DNA of 64,000 nucleotides from Scytalidium lignicola. Lineage: Eukaryota; Ascomycota; Leotiomycetes. The notes under the pieces are model-generated. The model did no database searches. It saw only the letters and a program-made list of their open reading frames with translations, and was not told the origin of the DNA. Numbering within the stretch: the first letter of the stretch is position 1; every line of letters begins with the position of its first letter. The stretch covers positions 62,001 to 126,000 of the forward strand of contig NCSJ02000099.1 in NCBI GenBank assembly GCA_002812745.2. Direction: 5' to 3'. This document shows positions 58,857 through 64,000 of the stretch, in pieces. The translations under genes were made by a program, and so were the position numbers.

Positions 58857-59264
58857 GTTATAAATCTTACCTTTATAACCTGATAAGTTTAAGGGAATAA
58901 CTTATAAAATGTTAGTAATTATGTTATAAAACTACGCCATCTAGGTCACTGGATAGCCAAGAGTAAGGTAGATGTTCAGGGACAATAGAAACATATGACA
59001 TACAAGCAGGTAACTAAGTCAAGGATAAGATCTAGTAATATATTTAGGTTGAACATGAGAAGTCTACTCTTATATTCTTATAGTATGCTTATATAGATAA
59101 TGAAATTCCACTGGACCCTTTAGAGTCCTTGAAGTCCTCTAGAGTCTTCTAGGGATCCTAGGACTTCATTACATGACTTATGATTGTTAGGTTCTTTATG
59201 TACATCTTCTGTATACCAAGCCTTAGGCTTACACTAATCAACTTGTTAGGTAAAACCCATAACA
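58857..59264. repeat. Second LTR, related to the copy at 51,409
   Basis: The homologous part runs 58,922-59,264, beginning TGTTATAAAACTACGCC and ending CCATAACA. A further TGTTATAAATC at 58,857 may be the true left end. It lies in the same orientation as copy 1, but its centre (GGACCCTTTAGAGTCC and CTCTAGAGTC units) differs, so it belongs to a related and not an identical element. No flanking direct repeat is seen. Confidence 0.6.
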
Positions 59265-60300
59265 TTATCCTCTTTTTGTACTAGTGTTATCTTGACGCTT
59301 AACTTGTTGTTATGAATTATTTTGTTTGTTCGTTAATCCTTTTCCTTCTTCAATATACCCTTAAAGTATTCTTGCTCCTTCTTTCCTTCTGATCTTAAGA
59401 AAAAGAAAAGAGAGAGGGTTACTCTTACTTTGACTATTGAGGACATTGACGATAGTATAAATCCTTGTTCTTATTATTCTAAGGAGAACTAAAAGTATGT
59501 TGTAGACCTCTTGAAGTCCTTATGATGTTCTGAGTATATATGTATGAAGTGCTCTTATAATGTGTCTTTTAATTCTTGAGATAAGAACATCCTTTGTTCT
59601 TAGGATTAGAAGTCCTTAGAAAAATCCATGGACAGACTATAAGCAAAAGAAGAAGAAGTTATAGCCAAAATCCTTTGTTTACAAAAGCAACAAGCTCTCT
59701 TTTAACGGTGAAAGAATGAGATAGCTTAATATAACTTAAAGTATTTAAATAAACTCAATGTTGTAGAAGAGAAAGAGAGATAAGAGAAATTGTCTGAAGA
59801 GTTGTGTTCTGCTTGTACAAGCAAGGCTTCTTCCTTTATTACTGATCCCTTCCTTTTCAACCTTGTGATTTTATCGCTTGGAAATCTGTTCTAAGATGAG
59901 TTTAGCAATATACCTTTAGTAACTCCTCACAACTCATAAGATTAGAAGTAAGTTCTTATCTATTCTTACTCTTTGGATATCTTATCCATTTAACTAAGTA
60001 TTATAATTTCTTATAATACATCTTATAACTAATGATTTTCTTAACTTCATATTCTCTTTTTAAATCAACTTCTTTTAATATTAATGTTTGAGCATTTTCA
60101 AGTGTTAATTCAAGAAGTAAAACATAAAAAACAAGATGTATTTTAATTATTACTAATAACTTTAATTTATATGTTAAAGGCTTATAAACTTCTTTAATTT
60201 TATATAGTCTTATCTTTACCTAGTTTAGTTTATTACTTAGTCTTGTTGTTTTAATGTTTTTTTTTAAAAATTTTTTAAAAAAAAAAATCCTTTGTTAATG
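59265..60300 (+). mobile_element. Eroded plus-strand coding relic next to the second LTR
   Basis: A plus-strand frame with several stops carries a Cys-rich block (about 59,455-59,570: INPCSYYSKEN, KCSYNVSF) that may be a decayed zinc motif, then a charged coiled-coil-like part (KSLEKSMDRL, AKEEEVIAKILCLQKQQALF, NVVEEKER). Position directly after an LTR suggests part of a retroelement or a nested sequence; the family is not recognised. Confidence 0.4.
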
Positions 60301-60314
60301 AATATTGACTAATA

Positions 60315-60417
60315 GTTGGTTACGTTCAGAGGGTGGGAAATTTCGCTAACCAACTACCCAAGGGCGGTTGGCACATTTTTNCTCATCACCTCAAAAAATC
60401 TCGTCACCTTTCGCGAG
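60315..60417. repeat. Left terminal inverted repeat, second Fot1/pogo-type element
   Basis: Matches the right end over about 100 bp, including GGGTGGGAAATTTCGCTAAC, AAGGGCGGTT and TCAAAAAATCTCGTCACCTT. Confidence 0.85.
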
Positions 60418-62612
60418 TCCTAAACATTAAAATCACATACCTTTATTATGCATTTTGGTAACAACTCCATACAATATTATAATCGATATACTTCTCAAAA
60501 TGCTAAGGAATTATTCTACAATGGCTGATCGTCAATTGGATAAAGCTATCAAATAGTATTTCAATAATCAAACCCCTAAGAACTTAACTACCATTCCAGC
60601 TATTATGTGTATATTCAACCTCAAGATTAATATACTCCACAAAGTAATCCAATGTCATTTAACACTTGCAAAAGGCCTTAAAAGAAATGTAAGACAATCT
60701 CCTTTCTTGAAGCCTTATCAAATTGAAGCATTATGTTCTTATATTACTATACAAGCATACAATAGCAACTTATTGAGTAAGACTATACTCCTTAGAGCAG
60801 CAAAGCACCTTCATAACATTGATACAGAATTTTCTCTATAGTAAATACATAACTTCTTAAAATCATGTCTTAAGTTTTATATAATCATAACCAAACCAAT
60901 TGAAAAAGAGTAAATTCAAGTACAAGATGCAAGAGTTATAAAATAATAGTTCTTGAAATATAATGATATTCAACAGGAAAATAAGATTCAAAAGAAGAAT
61001 ATCTATAATATAAATGAAATAGGATTTTGGATTAATGTTGTAAAAAAAGAGTAAGTTATTATACTAGTACATATTAAAGAGATACTAGAAATAAACATTT
61101 TTGAATAGTATTTAGTTTACTAATAAATTAATAGTTTTATGAAGGTACCTTTCAAAATTGTAAATCCCTTACAATTATTAAATATATATTAGTCAATAAA
61201 AGTACTCTTATTCTACTAGTTATACTTATAAAAGGCATATAGATTATGGAGAATTAGGTTTAAGAAACTTTTCCTAGAAATGTACTTATACTTCTTACTC
61301 CTTCAGGCTATACTAATAATGAAATTAGAGTTTGTTAACTTTAACACTTTATTCAATTCTCAATAGCAAAAAAGAGAGTTTTTGATTTAAAGAGTTAAAA
61401 ATAATTGATTTTAATATAAACTAGCTTATTAAGATGAAACTTTTACTTTTAGATAACTATGAATCTTATGAATTACTTAAGTTCTTAAAATTGGTTAATT
61501 AGCATTATATTATCCTTTTATACTTTCCTTTACATCTGACTTATATTCTCTAACCTTTAGATGTTAAAATATTCTGATTATACAAGCATAACCATAAGAA
61601 AGTTATACATCAAGCACTTTAGTGTTTAAAGTCAGAATACACAATTGTTTCCTTTCTTTATAATTTAAATCAAATTCAAGAACAAACCTTTTAACAGTAT
61701 ATTATACAATATACTTTTCATGATAATAATATATAACCAATTGAAGTTAAGAAAGCATTTACTCAACTTTGATCATATTCTATTCTTACTTGTTTACAAG
61801 AACTAACTTTGCTAATACTTCTATTTACACTTAAAACTATACAACATAGTATTTCAGCCCTTGAAAAGCTTGAAGGTTATATTCTAAATGCGTTTTCTAG
61901 TCCTTTTGCATAGCATTTCTTATCAACTCTTAAAGGTACTAAATATACTCTTAAATCAGTTAATTTAACTTAAGCTAAACAAGTAGTAACTATATCAGCT
62001 TGAAAATATTTTTCAGATACTAAGGCAAGAAATAGGAAAAGGATAACTTAGTCAAAAAGTGAAAAGAGCCTTTTTGACTTATAAGAGCTAATTAGAATTA
62101 AGAAAAAGGAAGAAGAAGAAGCTTTAGAGAAACAAGTTAAAACTCTCTAGAAAAAGCAAGAATCAATGCTTTGAAAGCTATATCTAGAAGACTTGAAAGT
62201 GTGGAAAGCAAAGGAGAAAAAGTATAAAGCTGTAATTATACATATTACTAATTACAAGAAAAACAAGTCTTACCTTATACTAACAAAGTTATTATTAGAA
62301 ACACTTAATAAACTAGTTGATCTAATCACATTTAAAAGGTTAATAACTCTATTGGATAATAATAAAGAGGTTGATATAATATTGGAGTGTAATTATATGA
62401 GAAGATCATACCTTTTTNGAAAGACTATTAGCAAACTCAACTATAGATAACCTTATTATTAAGACTACAACTACTCAATTAGAATAGGAAATTACAAAAC
62501 CATCATGGATAGATTTGGATTTTTTAGAATTCGAATAGTTATTTCATTGTAACATAGGTAATTTTCTCTATTTAGATAGAAATTGTATGGCAATTCATAT
62601 GGTTCAGCTATC

Positions 62613-62713
62613 TTGCAAAAGGTGACGAGATTTTTTGAGGTAATGAGAAAAATGTGCTAACCGCCCTTAGGTGGTTGGTTAGCGAAATTTCCCACCCTCT
62701 AAGCGCAACTAAC
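62613..62713. repeat. Right terminal inverted repeat, second Fot1/pogo-type element
   Basis: Complement of the left repeat, with roughly ten transitions between them, mostly C/T or G/A. Confidence 0.85.
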
Positions 62714-62715
62714 TA

Positions 62716-64000
62716 TTACTATTATCATTATTGACAAGTCTTGTTCGAGTGTATTTAATGACTAAAGAATTATTGAATATTATAAAGTTAGTCTTGTACA
62801 TAGCCTTATAATGTCTAGAAACCTAAAGATATAAATCTAACTTTATAAATATACTTTAATTATAACTTTACTCTAATTAATGTAAACTATGAAATTGCTT
62901 AGATGAATTCTTAGGATACAGACTATTATATTTGATTTACAAGTCTTAAAACAAAGAATAAAGCTTTGCAATGTTTTATTTTTGTCGATGGTTAGTTTGC
63001 TGATAGTTAGATTTTTTCTAAGATGACAAGTATTTTAGCAAACAGAGTAATATTCATCTAGTCAATAATTAAGCTAATGTAGATATATAATTTTAATAGT
63101 ATTAATATTGATTAAGAATATCTTGTTATATCTAATCGTAAAGGAGTTCTTGTAAATACTGAAAACTTTGTTACTTTTTTTATTAGAATTGTGTGTAATA
63201 TATTTAATAACTTATAAGATTAACTTAACTCTTTTGTTATTATATTATGAGTAAAATGATAGACTAATATAATTAACATAACTTACTTTTCTATAGAGTA
63301 TTTTTAAGGGTTTAATGTTAAAGTAATAGAATATATAGATTAAAGTATATTTTATTATAAATATACAAGTTGCAATTTATTAATATGGATATTAAAACAG
63401 TAAACTTTATAATATATAATATTTATAGTACTTAGGATAGAGTTAGTTAATAAACTTTAGTTATTATTTAGCCTTATACAAATTTAACAAGTATAAAGAG
63501 TTAGATTATTAATGAGTATTGACTAATATAAGTATTGTTAGAAATTGTTAAAAGGCTTGATTTGTTATGGCGAAATAATGTTAATCTAACTAAAGTAGTC
63601 CTTAGGTTAACATTTTATGACTATGCTTTTATCTTCTTAGACTTAAGCTATACTAAAGTTGATTGTCCTTTCTTTAATAATAACAATTCTGGAGAATATA
63701 CTAATAAGCTACAACATTATATATTTAACCATAATACCTTTTGATAGTCCTTTTAAGAATAACTAGAATTCTTTCTAACGTGGAGATTTAGTATATTATC
63801 ATAACAAACAGTTTTATGCTTACTCTAAACATTATAACTAGAGTAAAGTACATAGCTTAAAATTTAAACTAATAACAAGTGAAGTAAATCTTATAATCAT
63901 CAAATATATTAATAGTTGACAAAAATATTTTCAAGATATCTTTTGATGATTTAGACATATACAAGTTGAAAAAGGTATTTGCTAACAGCCTTTGTCTTAG
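62716..64000. mobile_element. AT-rich repeat DNA to window end
   Basis: Strong A/T bias with frequent stops in all frames; a 69-codon frame at 63535-63744 has no domain. Probably more degraded transposon sequence; family unknown. Confidence 0.4.

Larger units (their letters stand above)
60315..62713 (+). mobile_element. Second Fot1/pogo-type DNA transposon, heavily degraded
   Basis: A 2,399-bp element between TA dinucleotides (60313-60314 and 62714-62715). Inverted repeats of about 100 bp start GTTGGTTACGTTCAGAGGG on the left and GTTAGTTGCGCTTAGAGGG on the right (complement). The plus-strand transposase can be traced in pieces: MADRQLDKAIK, QSPFLKPYQIEALCSYI, IYNINEIGFWINVVKKE (the DE-x-G-F block with Asp changed to Asn) and a C-terminal Lys/Glu-rich part around 62,040-62,400. 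Many TAA/TAG stops fit RIP-like damage, and an N lies in the left repeat at 60381. It is a different subfamily from the element at 30,730, although both ends contain GGGTGGGAAATTT-like sequence. Confidence 0.85.

Noticed and set aside
1..64000. CRISPR arrays, bacterial operons, tRNA or rRNA genes
   Set aside because: The window is eukaryotic; no regularly spaced repeats were seen, and no tRNA cloverleaf or rRNA core could be recognised by eye. A tRNAscan run would settle tRNAs.

Overview
This is a nuclear chromosome segment of a filamentous ascomycete (Pezizomycotina). Genes are split by many short introns (about 45-100 bp) with GT..AG borders and CTAAC/CTGAC-like branch sites. The gene set includes a DAL5-type permease, a Zn2Cys6 regulator, cyanide hydratase, a GH28 pectinase and a hydrophobin. 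AT-rich blocks are full of broken transposons with RIP-like C-to-T damage. A plant-associated Leotiomycete/Helotiales-like fungus would fit; the taxon is inference only.

Layout. 1-18,404 is gene-dense: the 3' end of RPB5, a peroxisomal 4CL-like acyl-CoA ligase, CDC45 (with an MluI box upstream), an FAD oxidoreductase of the dimethylglycine-oxidase type, a catalase, an unrecognised protein, a VOC/glyoxalase gene killed by one nonsense codon, two adjacent nucleotidyltransferase-fold genes, a DUF2461 protein and a small unknown protein. 19,585-28,838 is sparser: a secreted GH28 enzyme, cyanide hydratase, a small two-helix membrane protein, the decayed 3' end of a second GH28 gene, and a hydrophobin. 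A Fot1/pogo-type DNA transposon with both inverted repeats and a TA duplication lies at 30,730-32,881.

33,487-46,105 is the most interesting unit. Six genes are packed together: a dienelactone-hydrolase-like protein with a SnoaL-like C-terminus, a flavocytochrome b2-like alpha-hydroxy-acid oxidase, an alpha/beta hydrolase, a DAL5-type organic-anion permease, a 2-oxoglutarate/Fe(II) oxygenase, and a Zn2Cys6 transcription factor. Uptake, oxidation, hydroxylation, ester/lactone hydrolysis and regulation in one block suggest a catabolic cluster for an anionic, possibly aromatic or lactone-forming compound; substrate and co-regulation are inferred. Two of the six genes appear to carry single-base frame breaks.

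46,106-64,000 is an AT-rich transposon graveyard: a Ty3/gypsy-type element on the minus strand (gag, zinc knuckle, protease, RT and RNase H traces next to an LTR), a second related LTR, a second Fot1/pogo-type element with about 100-bp inverted repeats, and other relics. One island of normal composition inside it (about 52,600-54,930) holds an acyl-CoA oxidase gene whose C-terminal domain is missing exactly where AT-rich DNA resumes. Single Ns sit beside homopolymers throughout, so one-base frameshifts should be checked as possible assembly errors.
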